From positions 4,594,395-4,658,394 of the forward strand of contig OY741280.1 of assembly GCA_963514095.1 (NCBI GenBank): 64,000 nucleotides of DNA. The letters are read 5' to 3'. Source of the DNA: Eutrigla gurnardus (lineage: Eukaryota > Chordata > Actinopteri > Perciformes > Triglidae). This document shows, piece by piece, positions 29,401 to 38,075 of the stretch. The notes beneath the pieces were generated by a model. The model ran no database searches. It was not told the origin of the DNA and saw only the letters and a list, made by a program, of their open reading frames with translations. The position numbers and the translations under genes were made by a program. How positions within the stretch are numbered: position 1 is the stretch's first letter; every line of letters begins with the position of its first letter.

Positions 29401-32400
29401 ACGAGACACCACGGCGCTCGTTTAGCTCAAATAGTGTGGCAAAACGACATAAATATGTGTGTTTTGCATGGAGTTACTCACCTCAAATCACCCTGTAGAC
29501 ATTAGCAGTAGATAGCCGAGCGCCTGTCGTCCCTCCCAGTCACCGCAGAAACGAAAACGCCAGTCCAGCCTTGGTGAGCGGAGAGGTATTCATTGGGTTG
29601 GAATCTGCAACCTTTCACAATGCTCCTTTGTTATTCAGTATATAAAGTCATTCTAGACCAGCGGGTTACTGGGACTCTCTAACATGCTGTATACGCACAA
29701 GGTGTGTATACAGCATTAAACATGCTTCTTTATTGATCAGACTGGTTGAAACAATTCAATCAAAAGGTTGAACACCACCACGTTTAATTGGCAGGCATCA
29801 TTTCCTGGAAACTAGCTGGATCCTGTGCGGCTTTTATTGGTGCGTATCAGCTGCTGACTTCCAGCTCTCAAGCTGCTGGAAGGTTTTTCTGCAAATGTAG
29901 TGAGTCATGATGAACTGTGGCACCCGAGGACTTTTTCCGGCTTCGCAAGCCGCTTCAGCATCGGTACATCTCAGAGCTCATTAAGTGACTGAGGTTTATG
30001 AAATAATAACTTGGGAAAGGTCAGGGACTGTGTCTTAGAAAAGGTGTACTGATCCGAGACCACAATAGAAATGAGCTTGTTAGCTTTCCTGTGAGTGTTA
30101 TGATGGGTTCCCTTCTGAAGGAGACTATTGAATATATTACATTACATTTTATAATAAAGCTTTTCAATCAGTCGCTCAATTTTCTGAGCATGAGAGCCTG
30201 AGACATTCCCCCACCGTTCCCTGCAGCAGCCTCCCCAACTCATCATTTAAAGGGCTATTAGCCGTAGATACAGACCATTATTAGTGACTAGAAGGGAGAG
30301 GAAAACACTGACAACGCGTCCATCTACACAAGAATATAAATACGTTGTCATTTATTTTGGCGCATCAAGACTTTTAAACATTCCTAGCAGAAATAGGTTG
30401 TGAGCATTGTTGTCCATTGAAAAAGCTGAAAAATGTCGCCGCTGGGCTTTCATTTCATTTGAAATATTTAGTGGTAGGCGATATTTTTATCCTGAAAGAC
30501 AAACAAAAGTTTAAAAATCACTGTTGAGACATTGGTTGGTTTCAACCCTTTGAAACTATATTGAGCTTATTTTTCAGTAAATTCTCATTAATTCTCTTTC
30601 CTTCCTGTCCTATCTCTGACTACAGTCTATGGAGCACAGGCTACATAGTGCCTCCCATTCCCTCCAAGCCACTCCCAACAGCACCATCCACAGTCTCGGC
30701 CCACCCACCCACCCTCGGCTAGCTGACCTGTGGGGAGCTGCGCAGGTCGAGGCACACCACGTAGGCACTCCCCTGCTGAATCCAAATGGTCGGATTACAG
30801 ACTTTGCGGACTAGATGGTGGTTTAATATATTCTGACGGAGTCCGCAAGGGCACAGGGGTGTGTGGCTGTGTATACAGTCGTAGGCAAACAGGAGAAGCA
30901 TCTCCTTTGAGTCATTGTTACAGAATAAGCAAGAGAACAATCATCTTAACAATGACAGCATGCTATATTTGTGTGCATTTAATACTCTCTTGTTATTGTA
31001 GGAAGCCCAGATTTATCTTCTTTGATGTCATTTCTCAGGCACGTGTGTTCAAAAAGGTGAAAACAGCGTTCTAATCATAGTGTATTCTCAAGTTGATGTT
31101 AACATTCTGCACAGGAACAGCCCTTTTAGTCAGTCTCCATCATGTCTGAAACTCCTTGGCTAATTTTGTTTTTTGTTTTCTGGATCCGGATTTGTTTATA
31201 TCAGCAGGCATATTTAGCACACACACCTGTAGTGCAGTGAATGATGGGACAAACTGCCAGGGAAGTCGGCAAGGTAGGAGACAGGCGGAATGTCTGCATG
31301 GAGCACTGCCAAAAAGTCTGCATGACAGTCTTTAGCGGGAATTTTGACAAAGGACATCCTTAAATGCGCCTGGTCTTCAGAGAAGCATGCTGCAAGTCCG
31401 CAAGTTTACAACTCCAGGCATTTGGATTCAGCATCTGTTTGTGTTGTACCTACCGAAGTATCTGTCTTGTCTCTCTGATTTCCTGCATAGGCAAATTAAG
31501 CTAGGGTCAGGCTATGGCTAGAAGGAATCTCTCTTGTGTAAAGATGACGCCACATCGTTGTTATCCGAGCGACTCGGGGAGAAAAAAAAAGATTGGCTAT
31601 ATATTCTATATACAAATAATTACTCTTAATGCTTTTCATCGGTGCCACCAGGTCGGATTCTGGTGAAATCAGAGAGTTAACTAGAAACTCCAGCTGAGAT
31701 TCTACTTCTCCAGCTGGGCCTCCATTGGGGCATCAAGCAGGGCCTCCAACGGGGCCTCCAGCAGGGCCTCCAACGGGGCCTCCAGGCAGGCCTCCAGCAG
31801 GGCCTCCCACGGGGCCTCCAACGGGGCCTCCAGGCGGGCCTCCAGCAGGGCCTCCAGCAGGGCCTCCAACGGGGCCTCCAGCAGGGCCTCCAGGCGGGCC
31901 TCCAACGGGGCCTCCAGCAGGGCCTCCAACGGGGCCTCCAGCAGGGCCTCCAACGGAACATCCAGCGGGGCATCCAGCAGGGCCTCCAATGGGACCTCCA
32001 GTGGGGCCTCCAGCAGGGCCTCCAATGGGACCTCCAACTGGGCCTCCAGCAGGGCCTCCAGGAGGGCCTCCAATGGGGCCTCCAGCAGGGCCTCCAACGA
32101 GGCAGACACTCTGGCCAGGAGCAGAGCTGTGCCTCACTGCTCTGAAGGGAAGGGAGGCTCGGGAGAACCAGGACCATGACTGCGTCAGACAGACTACTGT
32201 AGAATGAGAGGTTTTCTTAAAGGACTCTGGTGCTCGGACACACTACCGATGTTGTCCACAGGGTCAGTTGAAATCAAAACAAATGAGTTCCTAACTTTAA
32301 GATAATAAAAAATAATATTAACCTTAAACTTGATTCAGGACTCTTATCATGACTAGAAACTAATCTCAAGTAAGAGACACACTGTGTTCATGTGTGAACA

Positions 32401-33188
32401 TGTCACACAGAACTGCAAATGCAACGTCCCTACAACTGTAGAGATGCAGGATTACTCAGTGACTGCAAGGCTGCCTGCTGAACATAAACACACAAATCAA
32501 ACCTCTCGCTGACACAAGATTTACACAAGACTGATCCTTTCTAGTCATAACCCGGGGTCAGGAGATGGGAGCTCATATTCTGCTTTTCCAACTTCCTTCC
32601 TTTCTCTATTTCTTTCTTCCTTCCTGTGACTGGTACCAGGGACTAACATTGAAGGGTTGATGTCAGGCTGTGTGACGTTAAAATGCCAGTAACCTGTTGA
32701 ATCCTCTTCCAGTTTAAAAGGAGGTGCAACGGAAACAAACAAGCAAATAAAACGGTAAACTTAACTGGTTTGCAGGTGGATAGCGCCGGGCAGATTGGCG
32801 ACATGGTTGGAGGAGTGGTGGAGACAGTTGGAGAGGAGCCAGAGCCCGAGTCCGGAGGCATCACCGAGCAGCATGAAGAGGGAGAGGAGGATCTGACAAA
32901 AGTGAGTTCTTTCAACTGGAACAGTCCCAAACCCAGAGTCCTAAACCTGATGAGATTACATTTAGATAAGTCACTGTCTTTGAAATGCTCCGTGTCCCGT
33001 CTTTACAGATAGAAGAGGTAACTTTTACCTTGGAGCCGGAGCTGTGCTCTTTGACCCCGTCCCCGCTGAGGGAGGAGGTCCCGTCGACCAGGGGCTCAAG
33101 CCCAGGACTGCCAGCACAGATTGCCGAATCGGTCCCGGGGAGAAAACCGTTTGAAGTCACGCCCTGTGTCGTCCAATCACTAGAATAG
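6122..33188 (+). CDS. fam131b: fam131b-like gene, overall span (first coding exon missing)
   Basis: Ten in-phase exons join into about 428 codons: 6122-6159, 17155-17190, 19881-19977, 23478-23696, 24078-24218, 25956-26111, 26183-26358, 30626-30745, 32776-32901 and 33009-33188. The core matches human FAM131B as I remember it: [56 protein letters not shown] and a WPHTYVSQGLYCLSSSDAW-type block. The biochemical role of FAM131 proteins is poorly known, so no function is claimed. Human FAM131B is roughly 330-360 residues; this copy is longer, mainly through a Gln-rich exon. The gene is convergent with clcn1, as in human 7q34-q35. FAM131A is less likely because its core reads differently (for example HLIEWKGW). 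The start codon was not found; the reading ends at TAG 33186-33188, whose status is discussed separately. Confidence 0.9.
9205..10290. repeat. dispersed teleost repeat, diverged (LINE-type tail suspected)
   Basis: Stretches such as catcatgttaacctgcttatgt, tttagcattttagcatgct and, at 10160-10290, ctctgggcaccatgaaagtct with aatccatccaatggttgaga resemble a very common fish interspersed repeat. Family assignment is from memory and uncertain. No open frame of note. Confidence 0.45.
11599..11637. repeat. (AC)n microsatellite
   Basis: Uninterrupted AC dinucleotides, about 19 units, in the long fam131b intron. Confidence 0.95.
11915..12065. repeat. diverged fragment related to the repeat at 10160-10290, opposite orientation
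   Basis: Contains aacaacgactggatggatcgcc and atggattggcatgaaatatggt, which reversed resemble the 10.2-kb copy (aatccatccaatggttgag). Short and degraded. Confidence 0.4.
14953..15290 (+). repeat. abundant fish dispersed repeat, sense copy
   Basis: Begins ggctacacggtggtgtagtg, contains ggagtttgcatgttctccct, cagtccaaagacatgcagg, taaattgcccgtaggtgtga and ctgtgatagactggttacctg, and ends in GATA/GGAT-type simple sequence. This is a high-copy teleost repeat that I recognise but cannot assign with certainty (LINE tail or tRNA-derived). Its internal segment around 15160-15200 is related to the 41-bp minisatellite at 36850-37900. Confidence 0.8.
15681..16980. mobile_element. possible DNA transposon interrupted by the antisense repeat
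   Basis: The left part (tgggcccggtttaccgatag... then cttaggagtcttcttaagaa) and the right part (gctaagaaggctctaagagt... cttaccaacgtatgatgtac) share inverted, short-word similarity, with the high-copy repeat lying between them. I cannot fix the ends or the family. Confidence 0.3.
15967..16290 (-). repeat. abundant fish dispersed repeat, antisense copy
   Basis: Reverse-oriented copy of 14953-15290 (starts catccatccatccattttctacc, ends acacagacggaacccgg). With the sense copy it forms an inverted pair about 325 bases per arm with a 0.68-kb spacer. Open frames in it (16002-16190, 16168-16356) are shadows. Confidence 0.8.
17155..17190 (+). CDS. fam131b: fam131b 36-base micro-exon
   Basis: A pyrimidine-rich tract ending in ccccccag precedes 12 codons (HGQTEFSWEGIN) followed by a consensus donor gtaagt. 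The peptide matches human FAM131B QTRTDFSWDGIN, and both ends are in phase 0, joining directly to LSMEDTTS in the next exon. It is too short for any ORF finder. Longer overlapping frames here, including an ATG in another frame at 17156, are not the coding frame. Confidence 0.87.
17854..17918. repeat. (ATT)n microsatellite
   Basis: About 21 ATT units; the poly-Asn open frame on the minus strand is an artefact of it. Confidence 0.95.
19881..19977 (+). CDS. fam131b: fam131b exon, [15 protein letters not shown] block
   Basis: Acceptor ctctctctttag opens on codons for [19 protein letters not shown] and then AYGIGALAKSSLTG. The donor is g|gtgtgt in phase 1. This is the conserved N-terminal segment of FAM131B (human [15 protein letters not shown] and AYGIGALAKSS). 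The four consecutive C-rich codons give a KPP where human has a different short stretch. Confidence 0.93.
22317..22345. repeat. perfect 13-base inverted repeat
   Basis: gttcatttgaact - gcg - agttcaaatgaac: two perfect 13-base arms with a 3-base loop, in the intron before the core fam131b exon. Function unknown. Confidence 0.7.
23335..23350. repeat. poly-C tract
   Basis: Sixteen C in a row, 128 bases before the acceptor of the fam131b core exon. Length is liable to sequencing error. Confidence 0.9.
23401..23454 (+). repeat. (GT)27 tract next to a splice acceptor
   Basis: Fifty-four bases of GT ending 22 bases before the acceptor AG (23476-23477) of the fam131b core exon. In the transcript this is a UG repeat of the kind bound by TDP-43 and CELF proteins. 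Confidence 0.95.
23478..23696 (+). CDS. fam131b: fam131b core exon
   Basis: Acceptor gttgtag, donor gctgcag|gtgaag, phase 1 at both ends. It encodes the most conserved part of the family: [31 protein letters not shown], a less conserved basic insert (REKERRMEN), then [18 protein letters not shown]. A (GT)27 tract ends 22 bases before the acceptor AG and leaves a poor pyrimidine tract. Three other frames are open across this region because of the repeat; they are not coding. Confidence 0.96.
24078..24218 (+). CDS. fam131b: fam131b exon, QFAISEATL block
   Basis: Acceptor cccccttcag, donor agag|gtactg, phase 1 at both ends. It reads [20 protein letters not shown] followed by a Ser/Gly/Asn-rich stretch and SEVNQESITSRG. 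Human FAM131B has [20 protein letters not shown] at the same place. The second half is not conserved with human. Confidence 0.94.
24219..25955 (+). other. fam131b intron
   Basis: 1.7 kb with one AC microsatellite and a short direct duplication (aaaacagtcattct twice at about 24535-24565). Nothing else recognised. Confidence 0.6.
25226..25251. repeat. (AC)n microsatellite
   Basis: About 12 AC units in the fam131b intron between 24219 and 25955. Confidence 0.9.
25956..26111 (+). CDS. fam131b: fam131b exon, YVSQGLYCLSSSDAW block
   Basis: Acceptor ccctcgtacag, donor tccg|gtgagg, phase 1 at both ends. The peptide runs DQVLHHSSADVWPHTYVSQG then LYCLSSSDAWDPITSQPSGV and ends ASPAAGSYIMASG. Human FAM131B has [20 protein letters not shown] and IASPATGSYL in the same order, so this is a secure orthologous exon. 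Confidence 0.95.
26183..26358 (+). CDS. fam131b: fam131b Gln-rich exon
   Basis: The intron before it is only 71 bases. Acceptor gttccag leads to a Gly-rich start, then a segment with 20 Gln in about 38 residues mixed with Leu, His and Tyr. The donor is cag|gtctgt, weaker than consensus; it closes in phase 0. If the donor is skipped the frame stops at TAG 26392-26394. I recall no such Gln-rich block in human FAM131B, so this looks like a fish-lineage expansion. Antisense Leu- and Ala-rich open frames here are shadows of the CAG-type repeat. Confidence 0.82.
27636..28800. repeat. mosaic of degraded dispersed repeats
   Basis: At 27640-27710 ctggactgggacc...gtcccgggcattttc resembles the stretch at 46750-46800 (actggcc...taccgggcattttcccgg). 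At 27868 cagcggcggcaccag resembles a hAT-type end, and at 28545-28620 gggggtccgggggcatgccccc is a common fish repeat motif. At 28790-28860 the phrase gagggccaaatt occurs twice. No intact element or transposase. Confidence 0.4.
29171..29640. repeat. possible truncated TTAA-type element
   Basis: Starts ttaaaggagaaatccggtca, a form seen at the ends of fish non-autonomous DNA transposons with TTAA targets. No matching inverted end was found, so it is truncated or misassigned. Confidence 0.3.
30626..30745 (+). CDS. fam131b: fam131b exon, Ser/His-rich segment
   Basis: Acceptor ctgactacag opens in phase 0 on SMEHRLHSASHSLQATP, followed by a Pro/His-rich stretch and LADLWGAAQ. Two donors fit phase 0: cag|gtcgag at 30746 and cac|gtaggc at 30761, the latter adding VEAHH. 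Neither is strong. Read-through of both would end at TAG 30812-30814 after RITDFAD, giving an alternative short C-terminus. The LWGAAQ region may correspond to the DWAPGVGA stretch of human FAM131B. Confidence 0.72.
31725..32105. repeat. GC-rich minisatellite, 12-base unit
   Basis: About 30 units of gggcctccarcr with variants, in the fam131b intron 30746-32775. The unit is a multiple of three, so long Gly-Pro-Pro, Trp-Arg and Leu-Glu-Ala frames stay open on both strands. These frames have no flanking splice logic and are not called as genes. Confidence 0.9.
32776..32901 (+). CDS. fam131b: fam131b exon, acidic segment
   Basis: Acceptor ggtttgcag, strong donor aaa|gtgagt, exactly 42 codons in phase 0. 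The peptide begins VDSAGQIGDMVGG and becomes strongly acidic (EEPEPES, EQHEEGEEDLTK). Human FAM131B has a comparable Glu-rich stretch (PAEEE... EEEEDAG) at this point. Identification rests on phase, splice sites and position more than on residue identity. Confidence 0.85.
33009..33188 (+). CDS. fam131b: fam131b last coding exon, ending at a possibly premature TAG
   Basis: Acceptor ccgtctttacag opens in phase 0: IEEVTFTLEPELCSLTPSPL, then REEVPSTRGSSPG and GRKPFEVTPCVVQSLE, then TAG at 33186-33188. LCSLTPSPLREEVP parallels human LESLSPREDP, and GRKPFEVTPCVVQSLE aligns without gaps to human SRKVSDVTSSGVQSFD. The intron before it is 107 bases. The same frame continues after the TAG with 15 more codons to TGA at 33234-33236. 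Confidence 0.9.
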   Translation: MEEVTFTLEPELCSLTPSPLREEVPSTRGSSPGLPAQIAESVPGRKPFEVTPCVVQSLE

Positions 33189-33236
33189 GACGAGGAGGCG
33201 GAGAATGGCTCCTTTGTTACTGCTGCGACCAACTGA
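33189..33236 (+). other. conserved-looking coding tail beyond the fam131b stop
   Basis: After TAG 33186-33188 the same frame reads DEEAENGSFVTAATN and then TGA. Human FAM131B, aligned without gaps, ends with EEEGEANN after QSFD, so the TAG sits where human has Glu. GAG to TAG is one base change. This may be a real shortened protein, an allele, a sequencing error, or stop read-through. Confidence 0.6.
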
Positions 33237-33271
33237 ATCATCGCGCCAGGAAAGAACTGACAAAAACAGGA

Positions 33272-33277
33272 AATAAA
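33272..33277 (+). promoter_or_regulatory. candidate poly(A) signal for fam131b (proximal)
   Basis: AATAAA lies about 84 bases after the TAG and 36 bases after the downstream TGA. It is unusually close to the coding end, so it may not be the main signal. Confidence 0.3.
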
Positions 33278-33910
33278 TACGTCGATAATCAACTGAAGCT
33301 ATTCTATCCAAACCCCAACCGCCACCCAACTATTTATCCACTTTGAGTCAAAGGAAATACAAGACTTTTTCAGACAAAAAACGTGGGATGTAATGTACAC
33401 AAACTAAATGCCAAGAAGCCCCCTGAGGTTACCGTGGGAAATGTGGAATCCTCAAAGGGGGAGGGAAACAAGAAGAAGAAAAAGGTAGGACAAGAAGAGG
33501 AAGGGCCTAGATGAAAAAAAAAATCTGTATCAGTGCAATACAACAAACATGGACACAACAAGGTCAAACAGTATTTGCAAATAATTCTAAGGGGTTTGGT
33601 TCAGGTGAAGTTGTACGTCACATCTGAAAAATGCTGCAGGACCAGAACCTTCACCTGGTCACCAAGCGCCGCTGGAGTCACTCAGTACTGACTTTGCTTC
33701 GTCTGAGTCCTCGTTCAGATAAAAACCCGTCCGGTACTCACGACTTCCCCCGTGGCAAACACTCACAGTTATTTGCAAACACAAGATCCGAACACAACCA
33801 AAAGAAAGTGCATGCTTTTTAAACAGTGACCTAGCCCTAACAGTATAACACAGTATACAAAGTAATAATATATCAAATTGCTTTTTATAATAAAAGAAGA
33901 AAAAAAATCC

Positions 33911-33916
33911 AATAAA
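33911..33916 (+). promoter_or_regulatory. candidate poly(A) signal for fam131b (distal)
   Basis: AATAAA in an A-rich stretch about 720 bases after the stop; T/GT-rich sequence follows within 60 bases (tgtatttgtatgaatgt...). This gives a more usual 3' UTR length. Confidence 0.45.
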
Positions 33917-33929
33917 ATGATATGTATTT

Positions 33930-36849
33930 GTATGAATGTAAGACTGTATGTATAGTATGTATGAATGTAGCTTTGTGTGTAAATATATATATTCTGGAAA
34001 ACAGACTCTTGGTGCTGTTCTGCTCCACCATGTGTTGCACTTTTGCGATCACTACAGTCATGTATTGCTGAATATGTTGTACCTAATCAACCCCTAACAG
34101 CAGCTTTAACCCTTCAGAAGTGAAGGGCCAGATAAAAATGCCCTCAAACTTCGGTCCCCTATTGGCCCCTCATAGAGATAGAACTATGAGAGCAAACACA
34201 ACCAACATGCTTTACCTCTTGGCACATTTCCCTGCGTACTGAATGCCCAGATTTAAAAGGCACAATGGTCTGACCGCTGCAGTCATAAACATCCAAAGTG
34301 AGCCACCTCCTCCCCGGCTCAACAAAAGGTTACGCTGCCGGCCAGCCAGCGAAAGCCAACTCCAGAGTCACTCTGGTTTTGGAAACGAACCTTGTCTGCT
34401 TGGCGTTGATCCCTCGCTTCCTTCCTCTTGGATGCTTCCTCGCTGTCTGGCACCTGCTCGCTACTCCACACATTCGTAGCACATCGCAAGTGATGATTAA
34501 CAGGGTTGATTTCTGTACAAGTATTAACATTGTTTTCTCGGGGTTCCGATCTTTTCCAGAGATTGTTTCCCAGGACTTTTTAAAGGATGTTTTTCAGCGA
34601 GGATCAAGCTGGTTTGACTGATAGGGATGGCAACGTACACAAGTATGTTCCTCTCTGTGGAAGTCTGATCTAAACGACTGACTTAACATCGATGAATCAT
34701 TTCTTACGTCCTGAGCATTTACGACAAATTGATCATAGAATAACGTAAACGTACCAGCGGACGTAAGCGAAACAAGCTGCAAGCAATTTATTCAACAGTT
34801 TGAAACGAGAGCAGCCTGTTCAAAATACTGTCCACGAGCTTCCATTTGAACATTGATATGATCCTGAACCTTTCAGATGGCGACGTTTTGGGGAGCTCTA
34901 CTAGATGGCCTGCAGTTAATTCTCAATCTCACCCTCAGGACCACAGATTGATAAAATAATGTCCCTGTACATTTGACTTTTGCTCTCATTTTTCATGCGT
35001 TGTTAATCACTGGAAAATTGGTCAGCCGTTTTCCAGGTTTGCCAGGACACGTGGGAGCCCTGATTTAGAATAAATCCTACTCATTGGGCCTTTAACTCCA
35101 CATTCATCCTATTTAATCTATTGAATACTGACAGTCCAAAAAGATGAAACGATCCTGAAAAAGAATAAGAAAACATGCAGAATGTTCTTCAATGCTCTCT
35201 GACATCCACACATATACAGTAAAAACACAGACAAAGAAATGTAAATGTACTGGACTGAAACACCCTGAAGTATATATTTCAGTGGCCATTGTTCCAGACA
35301 TTGTTGAAGGTCAGAGGGTTTTCTTCTCAAGGCTGCGGTAGCTCTCTTGTAGTCATCAATTCCACTAAAAACACTTGAACTGCTCTTATCAGCAGAACAG
35401 CCTCGTTTATTACCGTTCCTGCGCTATTATCCTTTCGGAGGATTTCGCCGCACGTTTGTCTTTGGCTAGTGGTGTGTTTTTTTTGTTGATGCCATTTCAA
35501 AAACATCAAAATGCCATAAATAGAGAAATGCTCCTTGAAAGCAACATGCTTTCGTGACTGATCATCATATGGATGATTAAAGGGGTTGTGTGTGGCTGCA
35601 AAAAAACAACCCTGAAAGCCACAGCATGGTGTATTTTTGTCTACAGAAACAAAAACAAAAAAAGCAACCAAGCGTGACTGTGACATTGTTTTAACATAAT
35701 CTCTTCTAAAAGGACTCTACCTACAGCTGCTGGGAAGGTCAATTCACTCTTACGCTCCAGTGATCGAGACCCACGATGCACCTGGCCTGACCGCTGCGAT
35801 AATCATCTGTCCTCTGTTTGTCCTCTTGTTGCTCAGAGATGTCGGGCTGTAAATCATTCAGAGTTCGGGCGCACGAAGCGCAATCAGATCACATCTGAAG
35901 ATTGGGAAAAACAAAAGTGACACCAGACGCTCGGAAACAAGGGCTTTTTGACTGCTAGGGGAAACATTTTGCTTCTGCAGAGTCCATGTCAAACAGGTAA
36001 TAGAAAAGTATGAGATGATCATCATTTTAAATCCCTCCCTGGAAGAAATTACATCTCATTTTACAAAGTATAGGAGATTTGTTTAAGTGGAGGTTGTTTG
36101 AGGATCCATAGTCGGTGTAAAACCTGCAGTGGATGGCAGATGGCTCTCCTCCAGTTTGGATAAACAGAACATGAAAGCAGCACTGGAGCAGATCAACGTA
36201 CTTCTGTGGACTGGAAAATGTTTTTTTCTGACAAAAACAGTTATTTTAATGGTGCTGGTCTACGGCTGGCTTGATCGGTTCATTTGTTTGCGTTAAACAT
36301 GCGACAAAACACACACACAATGTGACAGTTTTAAATAAGTGGGTCAGCTGCTTTTTAGGTTAGGATGGAAAATTGACAGGAAGAGCATCCCGGTGTCGGA
36401 GGCACCGCTGCCTGCGTTCTGTGAGCGGTTAGCATTCCTGAGCACAGCTTGTTTTGGTGAAATCTGCCCCTCAGATTAAAATTGTCAATAAAACCCGTGT
36501 TTTGAGGACCTGGCTGGTTAAAATCAGATTGTGTTAATCAGGATGTTATCTGGACCAGTTCAGAAAAGGGACGTCCGACAGCATGGTAAAGCACTGAAAA
36601 TATTCTTAATATAGAGTACATGTGAACTGATATTTCTGTTTTTAGGTGTGGAATATGCGTTTCGCTGCTGCCTCAGACACAGCAACACATTGCTTTGTTG
36701 TTTCTTTAAACTGGGAATGTGCCACCGCCACCCACTGTAGGGAATACACAAATAAGTATAAGTAAATAAATAAAGTACCTCACACAACCCCACTGCAAAA
36801 CATACAGAACCATCCCTTTAACAACAGCCAATCAATCCATCATCAACCC
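33930..36849. other. intergenic DNA downstream of fam131b
   Basis: No gene, tRNA or clear element seen in about 2.9 kb; open frames such as 34298-34621 and 35327-35686 are unsupported. Confidence 0.5.
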
Positions 36850-37900
36850 TCTATCACAGGGCTGACATGTAGAGACAGACAGGTAACCAGTCTATCACAG
36901 GGCTGACAGACAGACAGACAGGTAACCAGTCTATCACAGGGCTGACATGTAGAGACAGACAGGTAACCAGTCTATCACAGGGCTGACATGTAGAGACATA
37001 CAGGTAACCAGTTTATCACAGGGCTGACATGTAGACAGACAGGTAACCAGTTTATCACAGGGCTGACATGTAGACAGACAGGTAACCAGTCTATCACAGG
37101 GCTGACATGTAGAGACAGACAGGTCACCAGTCTATCACAGGGCCGACACGTAGAGACAGACAGGTAACCAGTCTATCACAGGGCTGACATGTAGAGACAG
37201 ACAGGTAACCAGTTTATCACAGGGCTGACATGTAGACAGACAGGTAACCAGTTTATCACAGGGCTGACATGTAGACAGACAGGTAACCAGTCTATCACAG
37301 GGCTGACATGAAGAGACAGACAGGTAACCAGTCTATCACAGGGAGACATGTAGAGACAGACAGGTAACCAGTCTATCACAGGGAGACATGTAGAGACAGA
37401 CAGGTAACTAGACTATCACAGGGCTGATATGTAGAGACAGACAGGTAACCAGTCTATCACAGGGAGACATGTAGAGACAGACAGGTAACCAGTCTATCAC
37501 AGGGCTGACATGTAGAGACAGACAGGTAACTAGAATATCACAGGGCTGACATGTAGAGACAGACAGGTAACCAGTCTATCACAGGGCTGACAGACAGACA
37601 GGTAACCAGTCTATCACAGGGCTGACATGTAGAGACAGACAGGTAACCAGTCTATCACACGGCTGACATGTAGAGACAGACAGGTAACCAGTCTATCACA
37701 GGGCTGACATGTAGAGACAGACAGGTAACCAGTCTATCACAGGGCTGACATGTAGAGACAGACAGGTAACCAGTCTATCACAGGGCTGACATGTAGAGAC
37801 AGACAGGTAACCAGTCTATCACAGGGCTGACATGTAGAGACAGACAGGTAACCAGTCTATCACAGGGCCGACATGTAGAGACAGACAGGTAACCAGTCTA
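36850..37900. repeat. 41-base minisatellite derived from a dispersed repeat
   Basis: About 26 units; a typical unit has ctatcacagggctgacatgt followed by agagacagacaggtaaccag and t. Some units lack 2-8 bases. The unit matches the interior of the antisense dispersed repeat at about 16087-16125 (ctatcacagggctgacacgt then agagacaaac), so the array probably grew from such a copy. Confidence 0.92.
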
Positions 37901-38069
37901 TTTCTAAATCAAAAATATAGATTTCTGCATGACCATGACCGAGTTCCTTTCTTGTTCCAGATGAGGCCGTTACAATGAGCCGTCCTCCCTCCCTGTCCTG
38001 GTCGGCCTTTACAACACCTGGATCAATAAAAGGGCAAACACACAATTCAAGCATTTCACTTAATAAAAC

Positions 38070-38075
38070 TTTATT
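38070..38075 (-). promoter_or_regulatory. candidate distal poly(A) signal for clcn1
   Basis: TTTATT on the + strand is AATAAA on the minus strand. About 20 bases downstream (minus direction) is a GT-rich stretch, ttgaattgtgtgtttgcc, as expected for a cleavage site. Use of this site would give clcn1 a 3' UTR of about 3.8 kb. A + strand AATAAA at 38062-38067 abuts it, so the site could serve both directions. Confidence 0.45.

Larger units (their letters stand above)
26359..30625 (+). other. fam131b intron
   Basis: 4.3 kb, mostly degraded repeats (27636-28800 and 29171-29640). A CT-rich strip at 28230-28400 gives Ser-rich open frames on + and acidic ones on -, both low complexity. Confidence 0.55.

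Noticed and set aside
31677..32207. Gly-Pro-Pro collagen-like frame and Trp-Arg / Leu-Glu-Ala frames
   Set aside because: Produced by a 12-base minisatellite inside an intron; several frames are open on both strands.
36850..37900. CRISPR-like array
   Set aside because: Repeats are contiguous with no unique spacers, in a vertebrate genome; it is a minisatellite.
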